Positions 35,526 to 45,155 of a stretch of 64,000 nucleotides of DNA are shown here, piece after piece; position 1 is the first letter of the stretch, and each line of letters opens with the position of its first letter. The DNA is from Pseudomonas baltica (GTDB taxonomy: Bacteria; Pseudomonadota; Gammaproteobacteria; Pseudomonadales; Pseudomonadaceae), in contig NZ_CP134771.1 of NCBI RefSeq assembly GCF_031880315.1, positions 4,956,501 to 5,020,500 on the forward strand, read 5' to 3'. A program made the translations under genes and the position numbers. The notes beneath the pieces were generated by a model that searched no databases, was not told where the DNA came from, and saw only the letters and a program-made list of their open reading frames with translations.

Positions 35526-36083
35526 TTATTCGTCGCGGCCTTCGAGCATGGTCCGCTTGAGCATGACATAGACCGCGCCGGCGCCGCCGTGACGGGGTTG
35601 GCAGGACGTGAAGCCGAGCACCTGGGCATGTTGTCGCAGCCAGGTGTTGACGTGGCTCTTGATCATCGGCTTCTTGCCGTCCAGGCGCACTGCCTTGCCA
35701 TGCGTGACCCGCACGCAGCGGACCTCGAAGCGCACCGCTTCGGCGAGGAAGGCCCACAGGGTTTCCCGCGCCTTTTCGACGTTCATGCCGTGTAGGTCGA
35801 GGCTGCCTTCGAAACCGATCTGACCGAGCTTGAGTTTGCGCATCTGGCTTTCCTGCACGCCGTCGCGGGCCCAGTGCAGGTCGTCTTCGGGGCCGACGTC
35901 GATGACGAACTGATCGGACAGACCGTCGACGAGGGTGGCGTCGGTGCGCACCGTTGCCGCCTTGCGCAGCGTGTTGAGGTTTTTGCGGTCGACCCTGGCT
36001 TTGCCGGTGTCGGCACGGTCATGGCGAATCGGCTTGACGCCTTTTACTTCGCTCTTGAACAGGGAAAAATCATCGTCTTGCAT
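35526..36083 (-). CDS. Smr-domain endonuclease-like protein
   Basis: The 185-residue protein has a charged N-terminal half and a C-terminal Smr domain with the conserved LDLHGMNVEKARETL (residues about 95-110), VRVTHGKA and the terminal GAGAVYVMLKR (typical HGGxGAxYVxL). Smr domains occur alone or at the end of MutS2 and can nick DNA or cleave stalled mRNA; in E. coli the SmrB protein rescues collided ribosomes. The D-x-H and TGKG-like residues are present in form DLHG and THGK. It precedes folE in the same direction with 70 bp between. Confidence 0.9.
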   Translation of the reverse strand: MQDDDFSLFKSEVKGVKPIRHDRADTGKARVDRKNLNTLRKAATVRTDATLVDGLSDQFVIDVGPEDDLHWARDGVQESQMRKLKLGQIGFEGSLDLHGMNVEKARETLWAFLAEAVRFEVRCVRVTHGKAVRLDGKKPMIKSHVNTWLRQHAQVLGFTSCQPRHGGAGAVYVMLKRTMLEGRDE

Positions 36084-36119
36084 GTCGGCCTCCAGCGCAG
36101 AAGCAGGAGTTTACGCGAG

Positions 36120-36443
36120 TCAGTCATGCTTTTTCATCAGATGCGGCGACATGTTCAGCGCGCTGCTCCGGCGCAGGCGTCGGCGACAGGCACGCCAGAG
36201 GCTGACACCCAGCCACAGCACCAGTAGCCCCACGAGCGTGATGACCCCCGAGCCAACCGCTGTGGTGTTGAGATCGCCGATGGCCGGCGCGTGGCCCAGC
36301 AAGCTGCCAATGCCAGCCATGCTCAACAACACCCCCAAGGTGGCCAGCACTGCCGCAAACGCCGCCGCCAGGCGCATGCGCCAGGTGCCTTGGCCGCGAG
36401 GGCGAAGCCGACGGGCATTGAAGCCGCCATCGGATATCTTCAT
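36120..36443 (-). CDS. Small two-pass membrane protein, 107 residues
   Basis: The protein has two predicted transmembrane helices (LAAAFAAVLATLGVLLSMAG and GVITLVGLLVLWLGVSLWRA), a short connecting loop and an Arg-rich cytoplasmic end (WRACRRRLRRSSAL). The start MKISDGGFNARRLR is chosen over an upstream frame start because the extra residues look random. It lies in the same direction as the Smr gene. I do not recognise the family. Confidence 0.62.
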   Translation of the reverse strand: MKISDGGFNARRLRPRGQGTWRMRLAAAFAAVLATLGVLLSMAGIGSLLGHAPAIGDLNTTAVGSGVITLVGLLVLWLGVSLWRACRRRLRRSSALNMSPHLMKKHD

Positions 36444-36565
36444 TACGCTTTCCTCAATGGGCGTTACTGGGTTGAACGTCGGGATTGGACTGCGCTGCAG
36501 CCATGATGTTCCGGGGGCGCGGGGTGCAGGCGCTGAACGCGCTGGCAAGCCCCACGGGGTGTAGA

Positions 36566-37156
36566 TCAGATCAGCTCGGCGGTGGTGCTTACCGAGGCGA
36601 AGTTGTCAGCCATGGTCGCCATGCCCACGGCCTTGACCTGTTCGGCGCTCAGCACGCTGCCTTTGTACGGCAGGTCACGAGTCGCGCAGGCGTCTTCGAC
36701 CAAGGTGCAACGGTAACCATAGTCCTTGGCGGCACGGATGGTGGTGCTGACGCTGGAGTGGGTCATGAAGCCGCAAACGATCAGGTCGACATTGCCCAGG
36801 CCTTCAAGGTGCTGGTGCAGATTAGTGTTGTTGAATGCGTTGGGCAGGCGTTTTTCGATCACGGTCTCGTCGCCTTGCGGGCCGACGCCATCGATGAACT
36901 GGCCGCGATTGCCTTGCGGGTCGAACAGGCCGCCGACGGTGCCGAGATGGCGTACGTGGACGATCGGGCGGCCAGCGGCGCGGGCAGCCTGGAGGAGCAG
37001 GGCGATGTTCGCGACGGCCTTATCGATCTCGAACAGGGCCAGAGGACCGCTGAGGTACTCTTGCTGCGCATCGATAATCACCAGGGTGGCGTGGCTCAAG
37101 CTGGTAGGCGGGTAACCGCGACCGCTGAGTTGAAACATCGTCTTCGGATCGGACAT
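36566..37156 (-). CDS. Isochorismatase-like hydrolase with Ser in place of the catalytic Cys
   Basis: The 196-residue protein has the family's Asp in LVIIDAQQEYLSG and Lys in VIEKRLPNAF, two members of the usual Asp-Lys-Cys triad. The expected nucleophile Cys in the GFxTHxCVSTT motif is Ser here (GFMTHSSVSTTIRAA), as happens in some isochorismatase-type members that hydrolyse vinyl ethers and do not use a Cys. The substrate is unknown. It is divergent from prmB and has no clear operon partner. Confidence 0.82.
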   Translation of the reverse strand: MSDPKTMFQLSGRGYPPTSLSHATLVIIDAQQEYLSGPLALFEIDKAVANIALLLQAARAAGRPIVHVRHLGTVGGLFDPQGNRGQFIDGVGPQGDETVIEKRLPNAFNNTNLHQHLEGLGNVDLIVCGFMTHSSVSTTIRAAKDYGYRCTLVEDACATRDLPYKGSVLSAEQVKAVGMATMADNFASVSTTAELI

Positions 37157-37360
37157 CGAGGGCTCCTTTGGTTAGGGCTTTTGCGACATTCTCCACTGCT
37201 TCGCGCGTTCTGTGAATCACTGTGATTGCACAGCCCGTGGTTACTGGCTCTGCGGGCTATCCAAGTGGCCAGTATTCGGCGCCATGACGCGGTCGGAGTG
37301 CCTGCGGACACCGGCACTGTCCGTGATAAACTCCGCAGTCGTATCGATTGGAGTATGCCT

Positions 37361-38269
37361 GTGATCACTTCCCGCCTGCGCACTTTGCGCGACCACATCC
37401 GTTGGGCCGTCAGCCAGTTCCACGGTGAAGACCTGTTCTTCGGCCACGGCACCGACAACGCCTGGGACGAAGCGCGACAGTTGGTGCTGGGTGCGCTGCA
37501 TTTGCCGTGGGAAATCGCCGACAGCTACCTCGATTGCCGTCTTGAGGACGACGAAGTCAGCAAGGTCCAGCATCTGATCAAGCGCCGCGTCAAGGAACGC
37601 ATCCCGGCCGCCTATCTGCTGAACGAGGCGTGGTTCTGCGGCATGTCGTTCATCGTCGACGAGCGCGTGCTGGTGCCCCGTTCGCCCATCGGCGAGTTGA
37701 TCGAAAACCGCTTCGAGCCCTGGCTGGCACAGGAGCCGGCGCGCATCCTCGATCTGTGCACCGGTTCCGGCTGCATCGGCATCGCCTGCGCCGACGTATT
37801 TCCCGAGGCCGAAGTGGTACTGGCGGATCTGTCCTTCGAGGCGCTGGAAGTGGCCAACCAGAACATCGAGCGTCACGGCGTCGATGCGCGGGTCTATACC
37901 GTGCAGGGCGATGGCTTCGACGGCCTGCCGGGCCAGCGTTTCGATTTGATCGTGTCCAATCCGCCCTATGTCGACGCCGAGGATTTCGCCGATATGCCGC
38001 CGGAGTACCAGCACGAGCCGGAACTGGGCCTGGCCTGCGGCGATGATGGTTTGAACCTGGTGCGGCGCATGCTCGCGCAAGCGGCTGATCACCTGAACGA
38101 CAACGGTTTGTTGATCGTCGAGGTCGGTAACAGCCAGGTGCATGTCGAGGCGCTGTATCCGCAAGTGGACTTCGCCTGGCTGGAATTCAGCCGCGGGGGC
38201 CATGGGGTGTTCATGCTCAGCGCGCAACAGTGCCGCGAGCATCAGGCGCTGTTTGCCGAGCGAGTCTGA
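37361..38269 (+). CDS. prmB: PrmB, ribosomal protein uL3 glutamine methyltransferase
   Basis: PrmB methylates a glutamine of ribosomal protein L3. The 302-residue protein has the N-terminal [41 protein letters not shown], the SAM-binding [13 protein letters not shown], and the Gln-methyltransferase motif NPPY in [18 protein letters not shown] at 37361 is chosen because GGAG precedes it by 7 bases and it matches the family start; an ATG two codons upstream has a poorly spaced site. A single REP follows the stop. Confidence 0.94.
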   Translation: MITSRLRTLRDHIRWAVSQFHGEDLFFGHGTDNAWDEARQLVLGALHLPWEIADSYLDCRLEDDEVSKVQHLIKRRVKERIPAAYLLNEAWFCGMSFIVDERVLVPRSPIGELIENRFEPWLAQEPARILDLCTGSGCIGIACADVFPEAEVVLADLSFEALEVANQNIERHGVDARVYTVQGDGFDGLPGQRFDLIVSNPPYVDAEDFADMPPEYQHEPELGLACGDDGLNLVRRMLAQAADHLNDNGLLIVEVGNSQVHVEALYPQVDFAWLEFSRGGHGVFMLSAQQCREHQALFAERV

Positions 38270-38271
38270 CC

Positions 38272-38300
38272 TGTAGCGAGGGGGCATGCCCCCGTTTCGC
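38272..38300. repeat. Single REP element, GTAGCGAGG family
   Basis: CTGTAGCGAGGGGGCATGCC matches the left arm of the REPINs at 6.1 and 34.8 kb. No right arm is apparent within 100 bp. Confidence 0.7.
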
Positions 38301-38344
38301 GGTGTGTCAGACACCCCGAGGTGATGGGGGCCGCAGCTCCAGGT

Positions 38345-39139
38345 TCAGCGGTGCGTCGCCATCCAGATCAGCAACCCGGCCTGGAACACCGAGAAGGCAA
38401 TCAGGCAGGCGATGGTGAAGCGCAGGCTGTGGTCGTCGCGCCGATACTGGCTGACCGACTCTTCATGTTTGCGCAGCTGCACTTCCTTTTCCGCCAGGTT
38501 GTGATCGGCCAGTTCCAGCATGGACGCCACGTCGAGAATTTCCACCGGCTGGATGCGTTCGGGGTTCCAGGTCGCCAGCAAGCCGCCGACCTTTACCGGT
38601 TTGTAGCTGCCCTTCAGATGCTGGGCATCTTCATAGCTGATTTCCAGACCATGGGTCGTGAGCACGTGATCGCGGCGCAGGCGATGGCCTTCGACCAGCG
38701 CCTCCTTATTGGGCAGGTCAGCGCCTTCGATGCTGTAGGCCGACCACTTGGGTTGCGCCCAGATTGCCGCCTGGGCCAGCAGAAAGCGGCCGATGCCACG
38801 GTTGCCGGGTTCGGTCTGGAGCACCTCGGGAATGGTGTGCACGGTGTGTTTTTCGTGATCGACCCATACGTCCAGGCTGTTCTGCTCGGGCCGGGTGCGT
38901 TGCCCCGGCAGTTCGATTTCCAGGCGCAGCAGACTGTAATGGGCATTGTGCCGCTCGGCGCGCCCTAATTGGATGAAGCGCAACGGTCGCGGGCCGGTGT
39001 TGCGGTCAGCGGGCAGGGGCACCAGGCGCAGCATCTGGAAATGCTCCGGGCGCACGTCGTCCCATGGCAGCTTGGGCGCTTCAGGGACGGTCGCTGCGGT
39101 CTTGGCGTCGACGGCCGTATTAAGGGGGGCGGTAGTCAT
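38345..39139 (-). CDS. Conserved hypothetical protein with C-terminal membrane anchor, 264 residues
   Basis: The protein has a soluble N-terminal domain and a single C-terminal hydrophobic helix (FTIACLIAFSVFQAGLLIWM), just before the end. The topology is therefore tail-anchored with the main domain in the cytoplasm. The body contains a mixed strand/helix region around LDVWVDHEKHTVHTIPEVLQ and a helix rich in charged residues before the anchor (ELADHNLAEKEVQLRKHEE). I do not recognise a family, and its neighbours (prmB, glycosylase operon) give no clue. Confidence 0.75.
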   Translation of the reverse strand: MTTAPLNTAVDAKTAATVPEAPKLPWDDVRPEHFQMLRLVPLPADRNTGPRPLRFIQLGRAERHNAHYSLLRLEIELPGQRTRPEQNSLDVWVDHEKHTVHTIPEVLQTEPGNRGIGRFLLAQAAIWAQPKWSAYSIEGADLPNKEALVEGHRLRRDHVLTTHGLEISYEDAQHLKGSYKPVKVGGLLATWNPERIQPVEILDVASMLELADHNLAEKEVQLRKHEESVSQYRRDDHSLRFTIACLIAFSVFQAGLLIWMATHR

Positions 39140-39318
39140 GGGGGATTCCTCGTGCTCGAAGGGTGTATCGGCAGAGGTACAAAAAGCTGAAGTGGCCGTT
39201 CAGGGTGTGTGCAAGCTTTGCCGGCCTCTTCGCCGCCGAACGCGCAACCTTGCTCCCACGGATTTACACAGATCCCGTGGGTGCAACGCGCGCCCGCGGG
39301 GCGGCGATCTCACTGCAA

Positions 39319-39989
39319 TCAGTGGTTTGCGGTAAACGCCAGCATCGCCGACAACTGGCACATCGGCAGGCCGCTGTCGGCGTGCCACTGGTTGAAGACG
39401 TCCTGCACCAAGGCCTGGTCGCGTTTGCTGCTGGGCACCTTGTCGACGATATTCTGTGCATTCAGGGCGGCTACCACGTCCCAGGTAGGGATGAAGGTGT
39501 CCTTGCCGATCATGCGCAAAAAGCGCGGCGCCGACAAACCACCCAGCTGGGTGCCGTGCTTGGCCAGGTATTGCCACAGCCCGGTGATCTCGGTCACCGG
39601 CCAGTCGGCGATAAAGGCGCCGAAACTACCGTGTTCGTGGGCGATGTCGAGGATCATCTGCGCGTTGCGGGGCACGCTCTTGAGCTTGCCCAGGTGGCGG
39701 ATGATGCTTTTGTCCTGCATCAGGCGTTCAAGGTGCTCGGCGCTCATCAGCACGACCTTTTCTGGATCGAAACCGAAAAAAGCCTTCTCGAAAGCCGGCC
39801 ACTTGGCATCCACCAGGCTGTGCTTGAGGCCGGCCCGAAAGACCCGCAAGGCCATGGTCGACAGATAGCGATCAACGCTGATCTTGCGCAGCTTTGCGGG
39901 TGTGAGCGGCGTCGGCAGCTGAGCATCGAGGGCCTTTTGCGAGCCAAAGCGGTTGAGACAGAACTCGTGCAGCCATTTGTAATCTTGCA

Positions 39990-39990
<1 letters not shown>
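39319..39990 (-). CDS. Divergent Tag-type DNA-3-methyladenine glycosylase I-like protein
   Basis: The 223-residue protein aligns with Tag over MALRVFRAGLKHSLVDAKWP and FDPEKVVLMSAEHLERLMQD and IIRHLGKLKSVPRNAQ. By memory of E. coli Tag, the pocket residues Glu38 and Trp46 align without gaps to Arg and His here, and the zinc-binding Cys/His pairs at both ends are not found. It therefore keeps the fold but may have a different substrate or be non-catalytic. Its start overlaps the wrbA stop by one base (TGATG), so it is translationally coupled in an arsC-wrbA-tag operon. Confidence 0.75.
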
Positions 39991-40583
<593 letters not shown>

Positions 40584-40934
40584 TTACAGGATCTCCAGGA
40601 CATTTTCCGGTGGCCGGCCGATGATGGCCTTGTCGCCGTTGACCAGGATCGGCCGTTCGATCAGTTTGGGGTGCGCGACCATGGCGTCGATCAGCGCGCT
40701 GTCGCTCAAGCTGCTGTCGGCCAGCTCGAGAGCCTTGTATTCGTCCTCGCCGGTGCGCAAAAGTTGCCGCGCGCTTAGCCCCAATTTGTCCAGCAGGGTC
40801 TTGAGGGTGGCGGCATCGGGCGGGGTGTCGAGGTAGCGCACGATGGTCGGAGCCAGTCCGCGGGCTTCAAGCAACTCCAAGGCGCTGCGTGATTTCGAGC
40901 AGCGCGGGTTGTGGTAGAGCGTCAGGTCGGTCAT
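40584..40934 (-). CDS. arsC: ArsC/YfgD-family arsenate reductase (glutaredoxin type)
   Basis: The 116-residue protein begins LTLYHNPRCSKSRSALELL, where the Cys12 motif is the arsenate-reducing residue of the glutaredoxin-linked ArsC class. Arginine residues near IERPILVNGDKAIIGRPPE belong to the anion-binding part. No ars operon is adjacent, so the physiological role may differ from arsenic resistance; YfgD-like proteins are of this stand-alone type. It heads the arsC-wrbA-tag operon. Its end abuts the wrbA start codon. Confidence 0.88.
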   Translation of the reverse strand: MTDLTLYHNPRCSKSRSALELLEARGLAPTIVRYLDTPPDAATLKTLLDKLGLSARQLLRTGEDEYKALELADSSLSDSALIDAMVAHPKLIERPILVNGDKAIIGRPPENVLEIL

Positions 40935-41009
40935 GGCGGGCGCCTATTACTTGCGTTCGGTGGCGGCTATTCTAACCACCTGGTGGCATCGATAAAGAGG
41001 AAAGCGGCA

Positions 41010-41474
41010 ATGACTCGGCATTTCATCTCTGGCGTGGCCCTCATGGCGGCATTGCTGCTGGGCGGCTGCGGAGCGGACTATGGCCCGGACCAGAACGGCA
41101 AGCCGGTGGCGGCGCGGCAACTGGATGATCAGTGGCTGGTGGTCAATTACTGGGCCGAGTGGTGCGGCCCGTGTCGCACCGAGGTCCCGCAGCTCAATAG
41201 CCTGGCCGATCAGCTCAAGGGGCAGGGCGTGGCGGTAGTCGGGGTCAATTTCGACAATCTGCAGGGCGCAGACCTCAAGCAGGCGGCAGACAATCTGGGG
41301 ATTCGCTTCACGGTACTGGCGAACGACCCGGCGCCGCGTTTCGACCTGCCGCAAAGCGAGGGGTTGCCGGTGACCTACATCATCGACAGTAAAGGCAAGG
41401 TGCGTGATCAACTGGTCGGCGAGCAGACGGCGGCGGGGGTGCAGGCGCGGTTGAAGACGTTGCGTCAGGGGTGA
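41010..41474 (+). CDS. TlpA-like thioredoxin-fold lipoprotein
   Basis: The 154-residue protein has a lipoprotein signal with lipobox LLLGGC near residue 18 and a thioredoxin domain with the redox motif WCGPC (YWAEWCGPCRTEVPQL). The later LPVTYIIDSKGKV contains the cis-Pro. It should be a periplasmic thiol-disulfide reductase anchored in a membrane, possibly for cytochrome or oxidative-damage repair. It has AGAGG upstream and is divergent from the arsC operon. Confidence 0.9.
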   Translation: MTRHFISGVALMAALLLGGCGADYGPDQNGKPVAARQLDDQWLVVNYWAEWCGPCRTEVPQLNSLADQLKGQGVAVVGVNFDNLQGADLKQAADNLGIRFTVLANDPAPRFDLPQSEGLPVTYIIDSKGKVRDQLVGEQTAAGVQARLKTLRQG

Positions 41475-41494
41475 AATGGGGGGGCTGAACGGAC

Positions 41495-41580
41495 GCCTTC
41501 GCGAGCAAGCTTTGCTCCCACAGCCGTGCGGAGCTGGACCGGCTGGCACCGTGGGAGCAAAACTTGCTCGCGAAGCGGCC
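41495..41580. repeat. REP pair (REPIN), GCGAGCAAGC family
   Basis: CTTCGCGAGCAAGCTTTGCTCC and the inverse GGAGCAAAACTTGCTCGCGAAG form a nearly perfect inverted pair about 35 bp apart, in a gap between converging genes. Confidence 0.88.
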
Positions 41581-41604
41581 AGCCCAGTCGTCACATGTCT
41601 TCGA

Positions 41605-42042
41605 TCAGGCCGCTGCCGCCTGGCACTTCGGGCAGCGATGTTGCTCACCCGTGGTGCGCCAGCCGAGTTCGGCGATCCGCGCAACGGCTGCCGGCTGCTG
41701 GGCTTTCTGGCCCAGCTTGGCATCGACGGCGAACTCGAACGTCAGCTCGGTGTTGCAAGTGTCGCATTGCACTTTCCATTCGTGAATCGACAACTCGCCG
41801 AACACTGGCCCTTTGGCCACAGCCGTCCATTGCCCCGGAGGATTGATCAAGTGACGAACCTTTTCCACAGTGAGGCGCATCGACAGGGTTTTCGAACCCT
41901 TGAGCGTGACCAGCAGCACGTCGTCGGCCTTGATCGAGCCGCCGTTGCCGGTGACCTGATAACGGCCAGGCACCAGCGCCCGGCACTCGGTCAGGGTGTG
42001 TTGAGGGTTGAATAGGCTGTAGCGGAAATCGTGTTCGACCAT
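41605..42042 (-). CDS. Hypothetical protein with C-terminal zinc-ribbon-like cysteines, 145 residues
   Basis: The protein contains a beta-rich body (TECRALVPGRYQVTGNG, DDVLLVTLKG) and two Cys pairs, CDTC at about residue 97 and CPKC at the C-terminus, suggesting a zinc-binding pair. There is no signal peptide or membrane helix. The family is not one I can name. Its start MVEHDFRYSL was chosen over a longer frame start. It is convergent with the thioredoxin-like gene and downstream of gacS, both on the minus strand. Confidence 0.7.
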   Translation of the reverse strand: MVEHDFRYSLFNPQHTLTECRALVPGRYQVTGNGGSIKADDVLLVTLKGSKTLSMRLTVEKVRHLINPPGQWTAVAKGPVFGELSIHEWKVQCDTCNTELTFEFAVDAKLGQKAQQPAAVARIAELGWRTTGEQHRCPKCQAAAA

Positions 42043-42143
42043 GTGGTCCTCCAAATTGGCGCGCATGCTATCACGGCGGCGCTGCAGCGGCATTCAGGCA
42101 GGCGCTGTGCGGTGCAGCGGCGCGCGCTGAGTCACCGCCCTAT

Positions 42144-44906
42144 TCAAGCCTCCTCCCGCGCCTGCTCAGCCAGCCGCATGATTGCCTGGTCAAGTTCGTC
42201 CAGCGCTTTGCCCGCCCCTTCATCATGCTGTTTAAGCATAGTCTCGCTGCGCTGACACGCCGCGCGTAGCTGAGGCACGCCGCAGTAGCGGGTGGCGCCA
42301 TGCAGGCGGTGCACGCGCTCGATCTGCGCGTTGATATCGCCGCTGTCACGGGCCGCGCGGATCGCCTGGCGGTCGCTTTCCAGAGCGGCCAGCAGCATCG
42401 CCAGCATGTCGGCGGCGAGGTCGGCCTTGCCGGCGGCCAGGCGCAGGCCTTCCTGTTGATCGAGTACCGCCAGCGGCCCGGCTTCGCGTGGCGTTTCGAA
42501 GCTGCCGCGCGCGGGGCTCAGGTGCAGCACCAGGCCGGTCCATTTCAGGACCACCTGGGCCAGTTGCCGCTCGCTGATCGGTTTGGTCAGGTAGTCGTCC
42601 ATGCCACTGTGCAGCAGCGCGCGCTTCTCGTTGGCCATGGCGTGGGCGGTCAGCGCGACGATCGGCAGCGACGGGCCGGTCTGCGCGCTCTCCCAATGGC
42701 GGATGCGCTCGGTGGTCTCGCGTCCGTCCATGTCCGGCATCTGCACGTCCATCAACACCAGGTCGAAATGCTCGGCCTGTACCGCTTGCAAGGCCGCCAT
42801 GCCGCTGTCGACGGCGCGTACTTCGGCCCCCAGGTCCTCCAGCAGCGTTTGCACCAGCAGCAGATTGGCAGGGTTGTCATCGACGCAGAGCACCTTGGCG
42901 ATCCGACTGTTGCCAGTGTCCAGGTTGTTGCCCATGCCCAACGACAAGCGCTTGGGGTTGATCAGGTCGGCCAGGCTGCGACGCAATTTGCGCGTACACG
43001 ACGGTTTGGCCTGTAACTGACTGTGAGCATTGGGCACCCGCGGTTGATACAGCGTGTGTTCGGTGGTCGGGCACAATACCAGCGGCTGGCAACCGAATTG
43101 TTCGAGGCCGCGCACGTGTTGCTGCAGTTGGTCGGGTGGCATGTCGTGGCTGGTGACACCCAGCACAGCCAGCTCGATAGGCTGCCCGGCCAGTTGCGCG
43201 GCCTCGACGGCAGCGATCATTTTCTGCGCCGAAGGGAAGGCGCTGACGATCAGCCCCGAATCTTCAAGCTGATGCTGCAGGGCCTGGCGCGCCAGCTCGT
43301 GGCTCTCGAGGATGGCCACGCGACGGTTCAGCAACGGCGGCGCCGGGCGATCTTCGGCATCGTCGCGGGCCTTGGGCAATGACAGTGAAATCCAGAAGGT
43401 CGAGCCCTCGCCCGGGGTGCTGTCGACGCCGATCTCGCCACCCATCTGCTCGACCAGGCGCTTGGAAATCACCAGCCCCAGACCGGTGCCTCCGGGCTGG
43501 CGCGACAGCGAGTTATCGGCCTGGCTGAAGGCCTGGAACAGCGCCTGCACATCCTGGGTCGAGAGGCCGACGCCGGTGTCCTGAACGCTGATGCGCAATT
43601 GGGCGTTGTCCTCGTCGTCATCCTCGAGCATGGCGCGGGCGACGATGGTGCCTTCACGGGTGAACTTGATCGCGTTGCTGACCAGGTTGGTGAGGATCTG
43701 CTTGAGGCGCAGCGGGTCGCCGACCAGCGAGATCGGCGTGTCGCGGTATACCAGGCTGACCAGTTCGAGCTGCTTGGCGTGAGCGGCGGGGGCGAGAATG
43801 GTGAGGGTGTCCTGGAGCAGGTCGCGCAGGTTGAATGGAATACTGTCGAGCACCAGCTTGCCGGCCTCGATCTTGGAGAAGTCGAGGATCTCGTTGATGA
43901 TCCCCAGCAGGCTGTCGGCAGACTTTTCGATGGTGCCCAGATAGTCGAGCTGCCGTGGGCTCAGCTCGCTTTTCTGCAGCAGGTGGGTGAACCCGAGAAT
44001 GCCGTTGAGCGGCGTGCGGATTTCATGGCTCATGTTGGCCAGGAATTCCGACTTGATGCGGCTGGCTTCAAGCGCCTCTTTGCGGGCCATGTCGAGCTCG
44101 ATGTTCTGGATCTCGATGGTTTCGAGGTTCTGGCGGACGTCTTCGGTGGCTTGGTCGATACTGTGCTGGAGTTCCGACTGAGCGTCCTGCAGGGTCTCGG
44201 CCATGCGGTTGATACCGGCGCCGAGTTCGTCCAGCTCGTGACTGCCGAGGGGCGGCAGGCGGTTTTCCAGGTTGCCATCCTTGAGCTGCGCCACCGCCTG
44301 GCGGATGCGCGCGATGGGGGCGCTGATGCCATGGCTCAGGCGCAGTGCCAGCAGGCCGGTCAGCAGCAGGGCGCCCGCCATCAGCACTACGGTCATGAAC
44401 AGGATGCGATAGCCGCGCAGCAGGGTGCCGCTGTGGGAAATTTCGATCTCGACCCAGCCCAGCAGCCGGTCCGCTTCGCCCGGGACGGCATCGCCCGCCA
44501 GGTCGCGATGGCGGCCGTACACTGGTTGCAGATAGCGGGTGGCGTCGTTGCCACTGACTTGCAGCTGGCGTTGGCCGCTACCCTCGGGCTCAGGGTTGAG
44601 CATGCTCGGCCCGGCGTGGGCCATGGGGTGCTTGTCGGCATCGAGGAACGCCACCGAACGCACATCGGCCTGTTCCAGCGCCTGCGCGGCGATGCGCTCG
44701 AGCCAGGCGTCGTCGTGCTTGATCAGCGCCGGGGCCACCAGCGGGGCCAGTTGCTCGGTGAGCAAGGCGCCGCGGCGCAGCAGGTTGTTCTGCAGCTGAT
44801 CCTGCTGTTGCCAGGCAAAGTAGCCCCCCAGCAGCACCGCCATCAGCGCCGCTGGCAGCAGGGCCAGCAACATCACTCGGCTCTTGAGCCCCAATTTGTT
44901 CAGCAC
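42144..44906 (-). CDS. gacS: GacS hybrid sensor histidine kinase
   Basis: GacS phosphorylates GacA to induce the Rsm small RNAs and thereby secondary metabolism and biofilm genes. The 920-residue protein has two transmembrane helices (about 10-32 and 165-190) flanking a periplasmic domain, a HAMP domain, a HisKA domain with FLANMSHEIRTPLNGILGF (His near residue 296), a HATPase domain (NLVSNAIKFTREG, GTGLGLVISKRLVEQMGG), a receiver domain with Asp in LVLMDVQMPDMDG, and a C-terminal Hpt domain with HRLHGATRYCG. A GTG start at 44906 with GGAG upstream is preferred over an ATG 15 bases earlier, which lacks a site. No gacA is in the window. Confidence 0.95.
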   Translation of the reverse strand: MLNKLGLKSRVMLLALLPAALMAVLLGGYFAWQQQDQLQNNLLRRGALLTEQLAPLVAPALIKHDDAWLERIAAQALEQADVRSVAFLDADKHPMAHAGPSMLNPEPEGSGQRQLQVSGNDATRYLQPVYGRHRDLAGDAVPGEADRLLGWVEIEISHSGTLLRGYRILFMTVVLMAGALLLTGLLALRLSHGISAPIARIRQAVAQLKDGNLENRLPPLGSHELDELGAGINRMAETLQDAQSELQHSIDQATEDVRQNLETIEIQNIELDMARKEALEASRIKSEFLANMSHEIRTPLNGILGFTHLLQKSELSPRQLDYLGTIEKSADSLLGIINEILDFSKIEAGKLVLDSIPFNLRDLLQDTLTILAPAAHAKQLELVSLVYRDTPISLVGDPLRLKQILTNLVSNAIKFTREGTIVARAMLEDDDEDNAQLRISVQDTGVGLSTQDVQALFQAFSQADNSLSRQPGGTGLGLVISKRLVEQMGGEIGVDSTPGEGSTFWISLSLPKARDDAEDRPAPPLLNRRVAILESHELARQALQHQLEDSGLIVSAFPSAQKMIAAVEAAQLAGQPIELAVLGVTSHDMPPDQLQQHVRGLEQFGCQPLVLCPTTEHTLYQPRVPNAHSQLQAKPSCTRKLRRSLADLINPKRLSLGMGNNLDTGNSRIAKVLCVDDNPANLLLVQTLLEDLGAEVRAVDSGMAALQAVQAEHFDLVLMDVQMPDMDGRETTERIRHWESAQTGPSLPIVALTAHAMANEKRALLHSGMDDYLTKPISERQLAQVVLKWTGLVLHLSPARGSFETPREAGPLAVLDQQEGLRLAAGKADLAADMLAMLLAALESDRQAIRAARDSGDINAQIERVHRLHGATRYCGVPQLRAACQRSETMLKQHDEGAGKALDELDQAIMRLAEQAREEA

Positions 44907-44993
44907 AGCACTCTCCACCATGGCCCATGCGGTGAAAAATACCCCGAGAAGCGCCGCTGCGCACCCACTAACTCATGCGCAAGTGGAGTCCAG

Positions 44994-45074
44994 GCGGGAG
45001 CGGGCTGTGCCCGCGAAGGCGTCCGACCTGACACCGCGCCACCCGTATTCGCAGGCAGAGCCCGCTGCCACAGG
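44994..45074. repeat. REP pair (REPIN), GCGGG-type
   Basis: GCGGGAGCGGGCTGTGCCCGCG and the facing GCAGGCAGAGCCCGCTGCCAC resemble the Pseudomonas putida-type REP with TTCGCGGGC cores, between gacS and the next response-regulator gene. Confidence 0.65.
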
Positions 45075-45155
45075 GATAACCCCGGGCAAACGTTGCTTGC
45101 CCATCCCTGTTGTTTAAACAATAATTCAGCAAATGAGAACCAACAGCAGAAGCCA

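Noticed and set aside
43599..45155. Long plus-strand frame leading into the response regulator
   Set aside because: It is antisense to gacS; the regulator begins at 45156.
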